The notes under the pieces: generated by a model
Seen by the model: the letters and a program-made list of their open reading frames with translations, nothing else
Told to the model about the DNA's origin: nothing
Database searches by the model: none
Assembly (NCBI RefSeq): GCF_037975245.1
Contig: NC_092569.1
Span: 12,862,501-12,895,000 of the forward strand
Direction: 5' to 3'
Origin: Apostichopus japonicus
Taxonomy: Eukaryota; Echinodermata; Holothuroidea; Aspidochirotida; Stichopodidae
DNA length: 32,500 bases
Position numbers and translations under genes: made by a program
Part shown: positions 1 to 13,776 of the stretch, piece by piece
How positions within the stretch are numbered: the first letter of the stretch is position 1
Layout of the letters: each line of letters begins with the position of its first letter

Positions 1-2902
<2,902 letters not shown>

Positions 2903-2948
2903 CAGGTGCGTATCCAGGGGGGGGGCGTTGGGGGCGCGCGCCCCCCGG

Positions 2949-3110
2949 GTAAGAAAAAGAGAAGAGAAAAAAAGAGAAGAAAAAAGGAAAAAAGAGGGGA
3001 AAAAAGAGGAGAAGGAGAGGAAGGAAGGGAAAAGAAAAAGAAGAAAGAGAGAAAAAGGAGAAAAAGAGGGAGTAAAAGCAAAACGCGAAGACACCGGGAA
3101 GAGAAAGAGG
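2949..3110 (+). repeat. Polypurine (GA-rich) tract
   Basis: About 160 bases composed almost only of A and G on the plus strand, arranged as irregular GAAA/GAGAAA units, inside the 2903-5108 transposon. The Lys/Glu/Arg-rich and Phe/Ser/Leu-rich frames across it are compositional artefacts. Such tracts can form triplex DNA. Confidence 0.9.
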
Positions 3111-3455
3111 AACAGTGACATCATTACAGCGCTGAAGGGTAGCCAGTGACGGATCAATGATTTCGTAAAAGTGTGACTCACCTTACCCCTTACACCGACA
3201 ACTCCATTTTTTGACGTTTCCATTTTCCTCTCTCACTAATGATCTATATATATACTATATATGGTCTATCATAACGCGTGTGTAGAATTGTGCTATGAAA
3301 CCAACTGTGGCTGGTCTCGAACTCGACCGTGTCGTCGGGGAACATGACGCATTTTGGGATGGGGGCGACCGCCCGCCCGCCCCCCCCCCATTCAGCATTT
3401 TTTAAATGAAATCGCTAAGTAATTTCAAAATAGAAAGTGCTTATAGGCAACTTAC

Positions 3456-3635
3456 AAGGCCTGGGAAGTGTCATTTCCAGCGATCTGGGAGACATTTTCG
3501 GCCAAAATTTGCTTCTACGCTTCGCGCTAACAAATGGTCCTGGGTAGTGCCATTTCCAGCGATCTGGGAGGCATTTTCTGCCAAAATTTTCTTGTACGCT
3601 TCGCGCCAACCTATAGTGGCGCTACGCTTAGATAA
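3456..3635 (+). repeat. Two tandem copies of a 100-bp transposon module
   Basis: Two copies of one module lie head to tail, the first truncated (3456-3534) and the second full (3537-3635). Each starts with a CCTGGG-AGTG-CATTTCCAGC-like stretch and continues through GATCTGGGAG and CAAAATTT. The full copy ends with a GCGCCAAC...GTGGCGCT imperfect inverted repeat followed by CGCTTAGATA. Related copies occur at 4254-4355 and 4967-5067, and in inverted orientation at 17708-17810, 17870-17971 and 18491-18590. Confidence 0.85.
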
Positions 3636-3802
3636 TTTGCCTACAGGCTTCGCCCCTCCCTTGGCAAATTCCTCGCTACGCGCCTGTTCGAATTTGTAAC
3701 GCAAACAGCAGATATCACATCATACCAGTGAGCATGGAAATGGCGTTCCAGGATGAAAAGCCTCAAAACTGTCCGACTTGCCTGAAAAAATAAACAAAAA
3801 TT

Positions 3803-3822
3803 TTCGCGCGCGTCGCGCGCGT
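3803..3822. other. Alternating CG hairpin
   Basis: TTCGCGCGCGTCGCGCGCGT contains two CGCGCGCG arms around a single T. It can fold as a hairpin, and alternating CG favours Z-DNA. It is striking in otherwise AT-rich sequence and sits inside the 2903-5108 transposon. Confidence 0.7.
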
Positions 3823-4062
3823 TCAACGTGTTCATGTCAATATCATATAAGCAAGCATCGGTTATTACATCGCATGCCATCATGTACCGTACGGTCCGTT
3901 CAAATTGCGCAGTATACCGCGGGATGCTAATGTAAACAACGACATGTCTCATGTAGATGTATAAAAAGCATGGAGGTCCAATTATGTCAAAACTCTCTTT
4001 TACATTAGTAATGGCGAATTAGGGCCTGCACCCCCGCCGTGCAGTGGCGGAGCGTCCATATG

Positions 4063-4088
4063 GTCAGGGGGGCGGATGCCCCCCTGAC
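4063..4088. other. Perfect GC hairpin in MITE
   Basis: An 11-bp perfect stem (GTCAGGGGGGC paired with GCCCCCCTGAC) around a GGAT loop, just inside the left end of the MITE. Subterminal hairpins are common in foldback-type elements. Confidence 0.8.
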
Positions 4089-4253
4089 GGACTCAAATGG
4101 ACTGCTGGCGCCTTTTTCAGCTCTTTACCACTTTTTAATTATTCTAGATTATTGACTTTTTTATTGCGCTCTCATCTACTTATTGACATTTCTCACATTT
4201 TCTTGCTGTAATTTGGCGATGACACCTTATTCTTCGTTAATCTGCAAATTAGC

Positions 4254-4355
4254 CAGGCCCGGAAAGGGTCATTACCGGAGATCTAGGGAGTATCTTTACT
4301 CAAAAATTTTCTCTACGCTACGCGCCAACCAGTGGTGGCGCTCCGCTTAGATAGT
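4254..4355 (+). repeat. Transposon module copy
   Basis: Same module as 3537-3635, running from a CCAGGCCCGGAAAGGGTC-like start to GCGCCAACCAGTGGTGGCGC and CGCTTAGATAGT. It lies inside the 377-bp MITE. Confidence 0.8.
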
Positions 4356-4966
4356 GTCGAAAGCGCCCCTTCAGACCATTCTCGCCACTCCTGACCAATA
4401 CCCCTAGCTCCGCCACTGCCGCCGCGCCTCCTACGCCTATGTGTGTAGTGTTCGGTTTCGGAAATAACTGCTATTTTTTCATTTCCTTCAACCAAGTTTT
4501 ATAATAGCCGTTATAACAGGTTTTAATATTTGTACACCAATAAATTAACTGTTCTGAATTTTCGAAAATTTCTGACCAAAATTCTACATCACACTTCCCT
4601 CTACTCGTGCAATTTTGACCGGTCTGTTAGGGGTTGAAGGAAGTTTTTTCTATATTGGTTGTCCATAGATGAAATTTTGTACAAGATTATGGGTATGTTT
4701 TGAAGTGAGTTTATTCACGAGAAATGATGTGAATTTTAAAATTCTGAACAAATATGGGGCTTTAAACCTTGAAAAGTGGGGCTGACGGGTATTGTGGGCC
4801 GCGACGTAGAATCACCTACAAAAGCAAAGACCCACAGGAGATGCGATCAGGTCGAACATGATGTGTGCCGGGTTGACAATCTTCAAAAAGGTTATGGATG
4901 GAAAAAAAAAACTATTAGGAAATACTTGGTTCTCAGGCAAAATGTGTACATCTGGTTGGTCATTTC

Positions 4967-5067
4967 AAGCCCGAGAAGTGCCGTTTCCGGTGATCTGGGG
5001 GGTTTCAAAACAAGAAATTTTCTTGTACGCTGCGCGCCAACCGATGGTGGCGCGCAGCTTAGATAGT
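4967..5067 (+). repeat. Transposon module copy
   Basis: Same module, close to the right terminus of the 2903-5108 element. Together with the preceding 350 bp (from about 4608) it is matched in inverted orientation at 17827-18298. Confidence 0.8.
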
Positions 5068-5108
5068 AATTCGCGCCCCCGGGTTTGAAAATCCTGGATA
5101 CGCGCCTG

Positions 5109-6670
5109 ATTACTTGACGAACCAGAGAAACTACAAGCTTCGCTTTGACATCAATACTTCTAATAGATCGGCTGAATATGCTAAATATCCAGTTTCGAAT
5201 AGAATCTGAAAGCAACAACTACAAAATGAATCAACTGGGCTGTCTCAGTGGGAATACAGGTTTGTTGCATTTTCGATATTTGCGGCTTGCCATCGATAAT
5301 AGTTACAGTTAAAGTTACTAGTTTGCTCACAATAAACTTCTTGAAAAAAATGGTCGTCACGGTTTCTTCACACCTTGATGTAAAATATTACCTATAGACT
5401 GGATCAGAAACCCTGACAAAGAAGGTTCGGTGTAACAACCCCCTCCCCCCCCCACCTCATTTCGCAACTATGCTCTATATAATAATTTTTGTATTAATCT
5501 TGTACAAACATATGAGAAATAAATGTAAAATTGAATTGAAATACAATGTGCTGTTTATTTGTCCCTCTCTTAAATCATACAAATTTTTAAATTTTTAACC
5601 TTTTTAATTTCGCCAGTTCTGGTTTTATAATCTTGAAAGAACAAATAAGGTTTTGTTTCGAACGTGATTAAAGTCACTGATCTCGAGATTTCTTTAAAAA
5701 TCAATTGCAACTATCTCGTCCCACCAGGGCCCGTTACTTTAAAGAGACCGTATAGTGTGAGATATTTATACTATCACCCTATCAATTGGATACCGTTGGC
5801 ATCAAAGACACAACATGAAGATAGTCGGTCCAACTAGCAAATGAAAAATAAAGTATGCTGAAAAATGAAGAAACATCACTCTAAGAACAGGACATATTAT
5901 GAAAGAGAATTACGATCATATATCTCCAATGAACCAGTAAAAGAGAATTAAATATTCTGGGCTAGTTAGTAGTGAACACCTACTATAAGCGTCATAATGT
6001 TTCTTATATAACATCTGTGAAACAATTATACCAAGTAGAGCCATACATCGTGTTATAGACAAAGACAACCCGAGACATGGATAATGTCCCAACAACATTG
6101 TGCAATATATCAAGATACTTAAATTATTATTTAATGGCCAAGTATTAACCACTAATGGTTCTTGTTGCTTTGCTTCACATGGTTTCATGTATATTTTAAC
6201 AGTGAAAAACATTTCAGCACGCATGACCGAGACAATGACGCATGTGGTAGATTCAACTAACTGCGCAGAGAACCACAGAAGCGGCTGATGGCACTATGCT
6301 AATTTGGTGTGATTACTATAGTTATAGCTATTGCTGTTATTTTCAATACAACAGCTGCTTCAAGTCACTTTGTACTTATGAATACCTCAACGGTGTGTAC
6401 AATCGGGGCAACGGTGAAATGATATGCTCTTATTATAGTAATTACTGCAACGTCCAATTCGTTGAGGTAAACATTCGACCATTGAGTTAATGAACAAGAT
6501 GACTGTGAAACTGAGTGATTTACTAAACATTTTTTTGGGTAATAATTCAGAAGTTAAATGAGTCTGACCAAACGGAGCGTGGTTGGAATATACTTTAACA
6601 ACTTAGGAAACATTAACGTGAAAATTGCAACATTCACAAAAGAATTTCTTGTGTGAAAGTAATATTGCAA
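5109..6670. other. Non-coding region, no gene seen
   Basis: No credible exon. There is a C-rich run near 5440-5455. The stretch at 5460-5560 has overlapping AATAAA-like signals and a TTGAATTGAAAT-type tail that could be the 3-prime end of an old retroelement, which is weak. Short frames at 5916-6490 show no recognisable protein features. Confidence 0.5.
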
Positions 6671-7065
6671 CATGCGAAAATCGGAGCAAAGATGTTGGTA
6701 TTTCAAGCATTTCAATTAATCAGTTCCTCTTAAGTTTGTCTCTTTTAATGAAAAAAAAAATAGGATGTCTGAAACGATCATGAAACAGAAGAAATATCCA
6801 TAAATTCCTGTTTCGCTCGATTAAAAAGTAAAGTAATAAGTTAAATACCTGACAGCTATTTAACAATTATTATTTACAAAAATATCTTCTTAGCTGACTT
6901 CGCTTTTGGTCATTCCACATATTCGAACTGTTTACCCTCGTCTTTATAGGACAAGCAGTGTTTTTTCTATTCTTGTCAGCCTCTTAGCAAAGTCACGTGA
7001 CTCTGTAGAGAAACAGTTAAAACTGACAGACAGTGAGGGTGTGGAGAAGGTGGCGCTCTTTCTAA
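6671..7065. repeat. Duplicated block, copy 1 (partner 20816-21227)
   Basis: About 400 bp that aligns along its length, in the same orientation and with high identity by eye, to 20816-21227. The copies share strings such as TTTCAATTAATCAGTTCCTC and TATTTACAAAAATATCTTCT. The block contains a decayed copy of the FREP cysteine mini-exon. Its partner lies just upstream of the FREP mucin-like exon, so this is a dispersed duplication of part of the FREP locus. Confidence 0.9.
6936..7002 (-). pseudogene. Frameshifted copy of FREP cysteine mini-exon
   Basis: On the minus strand an acceptor (CTCTACAG) and a donor (GTAAAC) bound 67 nt related to the 66-nt mini-exons at 29486-29551 and 7312-7377. One extra A in a run of A (six, against five in the partner at 21097-21162) shifts the frame and produces a TAA before the end. 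The first conserved cysteine is replaced (SRDF instead of LCxF). The splice sites survive but the coding capacity does not. Confidence 0.7.
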
Positions 7066-7311
7066 TGACACCACCTTGAGGAAACAACAAAACTAAGTAG
7101 CTGAAACTTTTCACTGCATTTGCAATCTTCTAATATTAGGGTGGCTGGAGAATTTCTAGAGTATCAGGAATATGCTTGCATATTGTTTACCGATCAAACC
7201 AAATATATTTAATATACTGAGACAAAAATATCTCTTATAAGTTAGAAATGATTATAACACCTTTCTAGCTGTTTCTTTTGTTTAAGTCATTGTAAACTGC
7301 AAGAAATTTAC

Positions 7312-7377
7312 CTTCCTCTTGATACGACAAGCAGTGTTTTCCTTTACATGTAAACTTTGCAGCAAAATCACATAATT
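7312..7377 (-). CDS. Intact FREP-type cysteine mini-exon, parent gene not seen
   Basis: The minus strand reads acceptor TTTCTGCAG, then 66 nt, then donor GTAAAT. With a 2-nt start and a 1-nt end (symmetric phase 1-1) it encodes LCDFAAKFTCKGKHCLSYQE plus one more Glu. This is the same length, phase and pattern (LCxFAxKF, then a downstream Cys) as exon 2 of the FREP gene at 29486-29551. It has one more cysteine (TCKGKHC). I found no signal-peptide exon upstream nor EGF or FReD exons downstream within the window. It may be part of a second FREP gene running off the left edge, or an orphan exon left by duplication. Confidence 0.55.
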
Positions 7378-7786
7378 CTGCAGAAACGAAGAAAATAAAA
7401 TAAAAAATAAATAGTTTATGGTATCTTAACACTAAAAAGGTAGAGTAAAAAGAGATAATTTAGTGAACGAGGTCTTTTTCACCAAAATGAAAGTAAAAAT
7501 GTTATATCTAGAGGAAGGTTAGAGGTGCAGAAAACATTTACTGTTTTCTTTTGTATTTGAACATGGTTTTAATGAAAAGCTGGAATAGAGTTTACAAGAT
7601 CACTTGAGTTGAATATTTTACTACAATGGTACTGCGTACTGACGACCGATAACGTGTGGAGAGTATGCAACTTATATAGGACTAGCATTCTTTACCGGTT
7701 TCGAACCTCTGGATATCCAACCAGTGGCCATATATCCTATATAGTTGGTTAGGGTGTCCGCACAAAGTGGGAGTAATGATAATGAT

Positions 7787-8040
<254 letters not shown>

Positions 8041-9052
8041 TGGCTGTTTTACTTCCAACCCTTCACCAATTTTATTATTGAATCTCCCTCGAGATCCAGC
8101 CTTTCTCTAAAAGCAGCATAGTTGTTTAACAGTTTTACCGTTATTCCTATATAGATATATATTTATATGTATATATACATGTATACATGTATATATACAA
8201 TTTGACAATGCATACTGTAAACTTACACCCAAAAAATGACAAGAGGTGAAAGGACTAACGATATTAATTGTGCAGAAGAGTGGAACAATGAAATGGTGTT
8301 GAAACTTATTAAGAACAAAAGGGTTAGGAAGAAGAAACATGTGAATATGACTGGGCACGATGTGTCTCGAAGAGAAGAGGGCTGGAGGAAGGGGAACAGG
8401 TCGTGAAAAGGAAGCTTGGAGGTGAAGGTTGGTTTAATAATTCAATTCTTAATCTTGAGAAAATGAAGTGGAATGGAGCGATGTTATACATTCACGTACT
8501 TCTTAGGGCGAACTGTTGCAAGGTTATTCTGTGTAATAAAGTGTGGTGTGGACGGTTGAAGTATCGCCCAAACGTAGTGACAGTTCCTATATTGTTGTAT
8601 GTAGATTCGGACACAAACAGTGTCTTGAAAGTTGTGTTGTTTTCTTTACGGTAGTACAGCCAGAGGTGGTGTTTTTCTCTACTCCCCCCCCCCCCCCTCA
8701 ACACACACACCTGTATATTTTTTGTATAATTGTCATTTATACTTCTTTAAAAATTCTGCTTCAAGACATTCTCTGTTTCCTTTGTCCTCTCTTTCCCAAG
8801 AAAGCACAGAAAAAGATGAAGACAGTGGATTTATAGGTCTTGAATTTTTCATGAGGTGTGATTATCAATCTGATTTTCAATGTGATTGGCCTCAACAATT
8901 CAATGCAATCACAATACAGAATCAACGTACAAACGTAATGATGTCTAAGTTATAGCAACAGACTAGTACACTGAAACTTAGTTGGGTGTTCATATTCATC
9001 CTTAACTTAAAGTAACTAGTTCAGTACAATAATTGACGCCAGCAATTTGGAA
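8041..9052. other. Non-coding region, no gene seen
   Basis: No credible exon. It contains a perfect 32-bp palindrome (8168-8199), a run of C near 8685-8697 and a short CA repeat after it. Confidence 0.5.
8168..8199. repeat. Perfect 32-bp AT-rich palindrome
   Basis: The sequence from TGTATATATACATGTA to its exact reverse complement is a perfect palindrome with no spacer. It lies in a TA-rich zone following the microsatellite and can form a cruciform. Confidence 0.9.
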
Positions 9053-9290
9053 GCACTGAATAAAAGACGCAATATACAAGAACTGAGTCAATAACGCAAA
9101 ACTAATGCACTGCGTCAATAACGCAAAACAAAAACACTGCGCCAATAACGCAAAACGAGCGCATTGCGTCACTAACGCAAAAAGAACGCACTGCTTTAAT
9201 AACGCAAAAGGAACGCATTGCGTCAATAACGCAAAAAGAACGCACTGCTTCAATAACGCAAAACGAGCGCACTGCGTTAATTACACAATC
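9053..9290. repeat. 27-bp minisatellite, about eight units
   Basis: Tandem units of 27 bp built on CAATAACGCAAAA followed by a variable stretch and CACTGCGT. They are clean from about 9081 to 9285 and degenerate on the left. As 27 is divisible by three, both strands stay open (CVNNAK-type and FALLTQC-type frames), but there is no start, splice or conserved context to suggest a protein. Confidence 0.92.
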
Positions 9291-10639
9291 TACCGATTAG
9301 GCTTATAGTTTGGTACACAATCACTCAGGATACTTTATTTTGATCTATCCTGTGCTAATGAGAACGCATATTACCAAAATATTCAGACTTGTTTCTGGGA
9401 AATGTTATACAATGAAAACAACACTGTACTGAGACTCTGGATACAGTTACGTTAGCACAGTTCTCGAATATCTGCATCTTTTATGTCAAAATAACAATTC
9501 CAGTAAATTCATCACAATGATCAATTAATGCCAGATCATTTCTTTAATTATATATTATATCATAAATTAATGTTAAAAGGAAAGGGAGCCCGTCAAACTG
9601 CTGTCTCAACATTAACAACTACTGGCCTGTAGCTGTGTCAGTTACGCCACGTGAGCTTTACCCCGAATGACCTAATGTCATATTAGTACTCGTAATATTA
9701 GATAAACATTACGATAGTCACGTCAAATACGTTTATCAATGATTTTACATTTTCAAAGGACTTACCTAATATATGCTGATGCTGATCTTACTGGGAGACA
9801 CTATCCAGAGACCCTCAACTACCATGCGTTCTTCAGTTGCTTCTTCAGTTATACATAGCCTAGTACGTTATACATAGGTATAAGTAACGAAAATGATTCT
9901 GTTGTAACAGCAATAATTTGATTGGTTGTACTTTGCGCATAACACGAGCCCTCATCTGTTAGAAAACAACAGTTCTTGTGATGAGCTATTTAACAGACAG
10001 AGCTGCACTATACTGTCAGGAAATCTATTCTTGGACGTCCGCCGTACCTGGGAGAAGTTACAAAACATTTACAAATGCGCCCGAGTTGCTTGCATGAAAA
10101 GCCACCGGCGGCATAAGTAGACAATCCAAAGTGATTTACGTTACAAAACTTACTAAGTTAACTTTGCAATATATCTGTGATATATGTCAAGGTTGGTATG
10201 TATTTCCATTTCAAATCCAAAAGTAAACAACCATGATTGTTGATTATTTCCTTTCATGTGATATAACAGGTTTATTTCACATGGGATCTGTCCCAGCGCA
10301 ATGATAAATGTTGGCAATTTATATACGTATTGCAGACAATACTATAAAGTGTAAAGTTAAGCATGCTATTTTCCCATTCTTTATTCGGTATATTTTTGGA
10401 GAAACATGGAGACTTCACGGTTGTGCATTATGAATGATGAAATTATCTTTTTAAACGTTTAAGACTTCCAAACTGATGGGATGTCATGTTGAAGGGATGG
10501 GATGGGGGTGGGGTGGGGTAGCTTTTTTAAGACAGTTACGTAATTAACTTTACAACATTAACTTATGACTATGATTTTCTGACTGATATATCTTCCATCT
10601 TTTCTTATTAGATTACAGAAACTTTCTTTCAATCAAACC
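9291..10639. other. Non-coding region, no gene seen
   Basis: No recognised exon. A G-run cluster at 10494-10518 is listed separately. Confidence 0.5.
10494..10518 (+). other. Candidate G-quadruplex
   Basis: Five G runs (GGG, GGG, GGGGG, GGGG, GGGG) are separated by 1-2 nt (AT, AT, T, T). This satisfies the usual G-quadruplex pattern with very short loops. It lies in intergenic sequence with no gene nearby. Confidence 0.75.
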
Positions 10640-11700
10640 TTCAATTGACCTTTCACGTTTCATTGTAAAGGTCTTCAACTCATAAGTCCCTAGCACGTTG
10701 CAGCTTCCTACCCAACTTGAAGAAATCATCTTGCAAATACTGTCAATCGATCAGTCAAATCAAACGAATGCACCCGCGGACACAAGCTAGCATCATTCTT
10801 AAGTGTATGCGAACAAATAAGAAATATATAGTTGTGTAAAACACGCGTAGGCTGTTGCGCGCGTGAACTGGCTTTACCTCCTTTGTGTTTGAGAAGTATC
10901 TAGCACATTCGACGCTAAAACCTTTCTAAATTAAATACCCAAATATTTGCTATAGCGCCTTGGTGATCGATACTTCACTGACTTTTGACGTTTATCTCAG
11001 TTACTATGGCAACCACATAATATGGTAGTACTTGCAATACTTACTCCTCATATATGTGAATGTTGCACGTCGATTCAATGCTTCCGGTTGAAAAAAAAAA
11101 TCAATTATTTTGATATTTTAACTCTGACCGCTAAATTTTGCCACCATAGCAACCACATAGTTTAATGCTATCTGACATCTTATACCTGTCAAGGTTCCAA
11201 GTCAATCCAATGCAGCCTGTAAGAGTTAAAGCAAAAAGCTCTTGGTTTGCTAATTTGAGAACTGATGATTGAACTTGACCTCAATTAACATGATAACTAC
11301 ATGTAAGGCATACACAATTTGGAGAAAACGGGGCCAGCCGTTTACTCGGAATTTTCTGACGCAATTTGCATTCAAACTATATCCTTGACACATGCCCTGT
11401 GACCCAGTTACCATTACGGTAACCACAACATTTGATAGCACTTGACATTTCAGCTATGACTGCGAACGTTGCTTGTCAATTCAATGTTTTCACTTGAAGT
11501 TAAAACACAAAACCCTTTTCACTTAATTATACCTTTGGCATCTGACCTTTCGTTCTTAGGGTCACAAAATCTCATCACGGGGCACCTTCCTACCAAGTTT
11601 AAAGTAATCGTCCCAGCTGTTTAGGTGGAGTCTTAGACATAAATTCTGATGTAACAGACACGCTTACACGCAGACGGTTTTACCCCCTTTCCCAGTTCGG
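10640..11700. repeat. Old interspersed repeat cluster with recurring modules
   Basis: A motif of the form ACCAT-GCAACCACATA followed by a CTTGACAT/TGTGAATGTTGC-like stretch recurs near 10990-11090, 11140-11240 and 11405-11520. A second module (TGACCTTTC...CACCTTCCTACCAA-TT-AAGTAATC) occurs near 10640-10760 and 11545-11650. The copies are diverged and unevenly spaced, so this looks like decayed interspersed or tandemly amplified repeat DNA. No coding character is seen. Confidence 0.6.
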
Positions 11701-13545
11701 TCACCCTGCCATAGGTGACCCACGGGACTCGCTACTCAGGAACATTACACATTACCATGGCAACCGGTGCTATGGAAACAGAGAGCAGCAATAGGTTCAA
11801 TTGACCAACGAAATAAAACATCGTTTCCTTCGTATATGGGAGCGATGAGAATAAACTTGCTTACCCATGCCAAACTAAGGTTGGGCTTGTTGAATACGAA
11901 ATCTCTTTTTGGTGTCACTAACTTTGCTGCGTCTCTCCTTACTACGCTACTCTCCCAGCCCCAAACACCAAACAAAACTCGTTCAATGTTGACGGTTCAC
12001 CGTCATCTTTCATGGTTCTCTCCGGTTATCTACTGCGGATGCCCACGCGCGTTTTATTTAATTGACTTATGAGATGAATTGATTGGGAATAGACTGATGA
12101 ACAACATCAGTATGTTATCATTTACTGTTCGGCATCAAAAGCACGGATACATAAGATAGATAGCAACCCTCTAGTTTAGGCTAATCGAACTAATTCTCTA
12201 CCAAGTACATGTAAGCACACCTCGTTCCAATGATCATCACAATGTGCGTATAACTAACGTATGGAAATTGCTCAATTTCACTGGAATATGTGATAATCCT
12301 ACCTGGCAGTCCTAACTGAAGGTGCTCACAGACGGTTATTTAGGCTTCATAGGAATATTTCCGTGGCAGGCAATTATTCCACATGTTTTTTTTTTTTGAT
12401 AACCGTTAGTTGAGTTTGTAAAGAATATTTCCATGGCAGGCAATTATTCCACATGGTGTTTTTGATAACCGTTGGTTTAGTTTGTAAAAGAGAAAAAATG
12501 GTAAGCAGTAAAGGTACATGAAAAGGACGTAGATGATTACGTGAAGAATGTCAATAAATAATAAGCTTTGTTACAGTTGATGCATCGCTGCCAACAAACT
12601 AGCGGCTTTTAACATCACAACGCACCACAGAGTAAATTTTAAAAATATCAAACACCAATGAAACTGTTTAACACCATGTATTGACACAAACGTTTATCAT
12701 AAAGTAAATTTTAAATCAATATAATATACATAAATAACTCAAAGAAGCATTTCGGCGATAAATATTGTTGTGTAAAAGTAAGTAATAGAAAGTGCATCTT
12801 TTTAGCTTGTGCCATCATGAAGTTGCGGATTCTGGAATACTTAAGTTTCGTACGTGTGTTTGACTAATACAGCAGCAGTGCCATAAATTCACCTCTTTAA
12901 GTGGTTTTGTGCTTGATAGGAATACAACAGGTTGGTTTGTCCCACTGGAAGATAATATTCCTACAAAAGCAAAATTTGTATTTTTTTTTTCAAACTGAGA
13001 AGTTCTTAGAGACAACGGAGTGATCGATTTTCTTTCTTTGAAGTCCCAGATATGTTTTGAGAGCTCAGTTTCTTTTGATAACGTAAGTTGCAGAAATATT
13101 TGATGTGGTTGTTGTAGCTTGCCTTGAAGCTTCCACTGACCAGACCGATTTATACGGCTGTCTCTTGACCAGTAGTGACCGTTGTTTGTACATTATATCG
13201 CTGACGAGATATTCCCCGGATAGGGGGCAGTCGCTCTTTTTCCTGCAATTGCAAGTTATTTCACTGATCTCCTGGTTTGCTTTCGATATAATCTTGTTAT
13301 TGCGGGCTTTTATAATATGCCGCATATTCCTCATACAGCTATAGCCTATTTTGATGTTGTTCTTGTTATATATATTGTGTAATCGATCACTCCATCTCTT
13401 GGGAAACCCTAAAAGCAGTCTAATACATATAAGTGCAGCTCCAACTCTGTATGGAAAAAAAGTTCTTCATATTAAGAAGGAGAGCCGACAAAAGCTACAA
13501 CTCAATCAACAAGCGTAGCGAATTTGTATCCAAATGTCGTCATGG
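11701..13545. other. Non-coding region, no gene seen
   Basis: No credible exon. A small tandem duplication at 12353-12488 is listed separately. Frames at 11745-12072 and 13065-13344 overlap on opposite strands without recognisable features. Confidence 0.5.
12353..12488. repeat. Two-copy tandem duplication, about 70 bp unit
   Basis: Two near-identical units start with GAATATTTCC and share GGCAGGCAATTATTCCACAT, then TTTGATAACCGTT and GTTTGTAAA. The first unit has an expanded T run. This is a recent local duplication. Confidence 0.9.
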
Positions 13546-13776
13546 CATCCATCCATCCATCCATCCATCCATCCATCCATCCATCCATCCATCCATCCAT
13601 CCATCCATCCATCCATCCATCCATCCATCCATCCATCCATCCATCCATCCATCCATCCATCCATCCATCCATCCATCCATCCATCCATCCATCCATCCAT
13701 CCATCCATCCATCCATCCATCCATCCACCCACCCACCCACCCACCCACCCATCCATCCATCCATCCATCCATCCAT
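13546..13776. repeat. (CATC)n microsatellite with CCAC variant block
   Basis: About 230 bp of the tetranucleotide CATC, with an internal block of CCAC units at about 13726-13750. Ser-Ile-His-Pro and Met-Asp-Gly-Trp frames across it are artefacts of the repeat; all frames stay open because the 12-bp double period contains no stop. Confidence 0.98.

Larger units (their letters stand above)
4042..4418. mobile_element. hAT-like MITE, 377 bp, nested in the larger transposon
   Basis: The left end CAGTGGCGGAGC is a perfect 12-bp inverted repeat of the right end GCTCCGCCACTG (4407-4418). The flanking octamers CCGCCGTG (4034-4041) and CCGCCGCG (4419-4426) agree at 7 of 8 bases, which fits an aged 8-bp target duplication. 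CAG-starting termini and 8-bp duplications are typical of the hAT superfamily. There is no coding capacity. The same terminus type bounds the larger element at 17626-19878. Confidence 0.7.
2903..5108. mobile_element. Non-autonomous DNA transposon, 2.2 kb, with TIRs and 5-bp target duplication
   Basis: The left end reads CAGGTGCGTATCCAGG. The right end, reverse-complemented, reads CAGGCGCGTATCCAGG, so the terminal inverted repeats match at 15 of 16 bases. ATTAC lies immediately outside both ends (2898-2902 and 5109-5113), as expected for a 5-bp target site duplication. No transposase frame is visible inside, so it looks non-autonomous. The interior holds a polypurine tract, several copies of a 100-bp module, a GC hairpin and a nested hAT-like MITE. 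I do not assign a superfamily, because neither the ends nor the 5-bp duplication point clearly to one I know. Confidence 0.75.

Noticed and set aside
2903-3686. Smaller element ending at TCGCTACGCGCCTG (3673-3686)
   Set aside because: This terminus also pairs roughly with 2903, but the flanks show no duplication. The end at 5108 gives a better inverted repeat (15 of 16) and an exact ATTAC duplication.
7690-7710. tRNA-like B-box (GGTTTCGAACCTC)
   Set aside because: No matching A-box or cloverleaf could be built around it.
8107-8358. Possible signal-peptide exon with donor GTAAGT at about 8220 for the orphan mini-exon at 7312
   Set aside because: The frame would leave the donor in phase 0, incompatible with the phase-1 mini-exon, and the sequence is a poor signal peptide.
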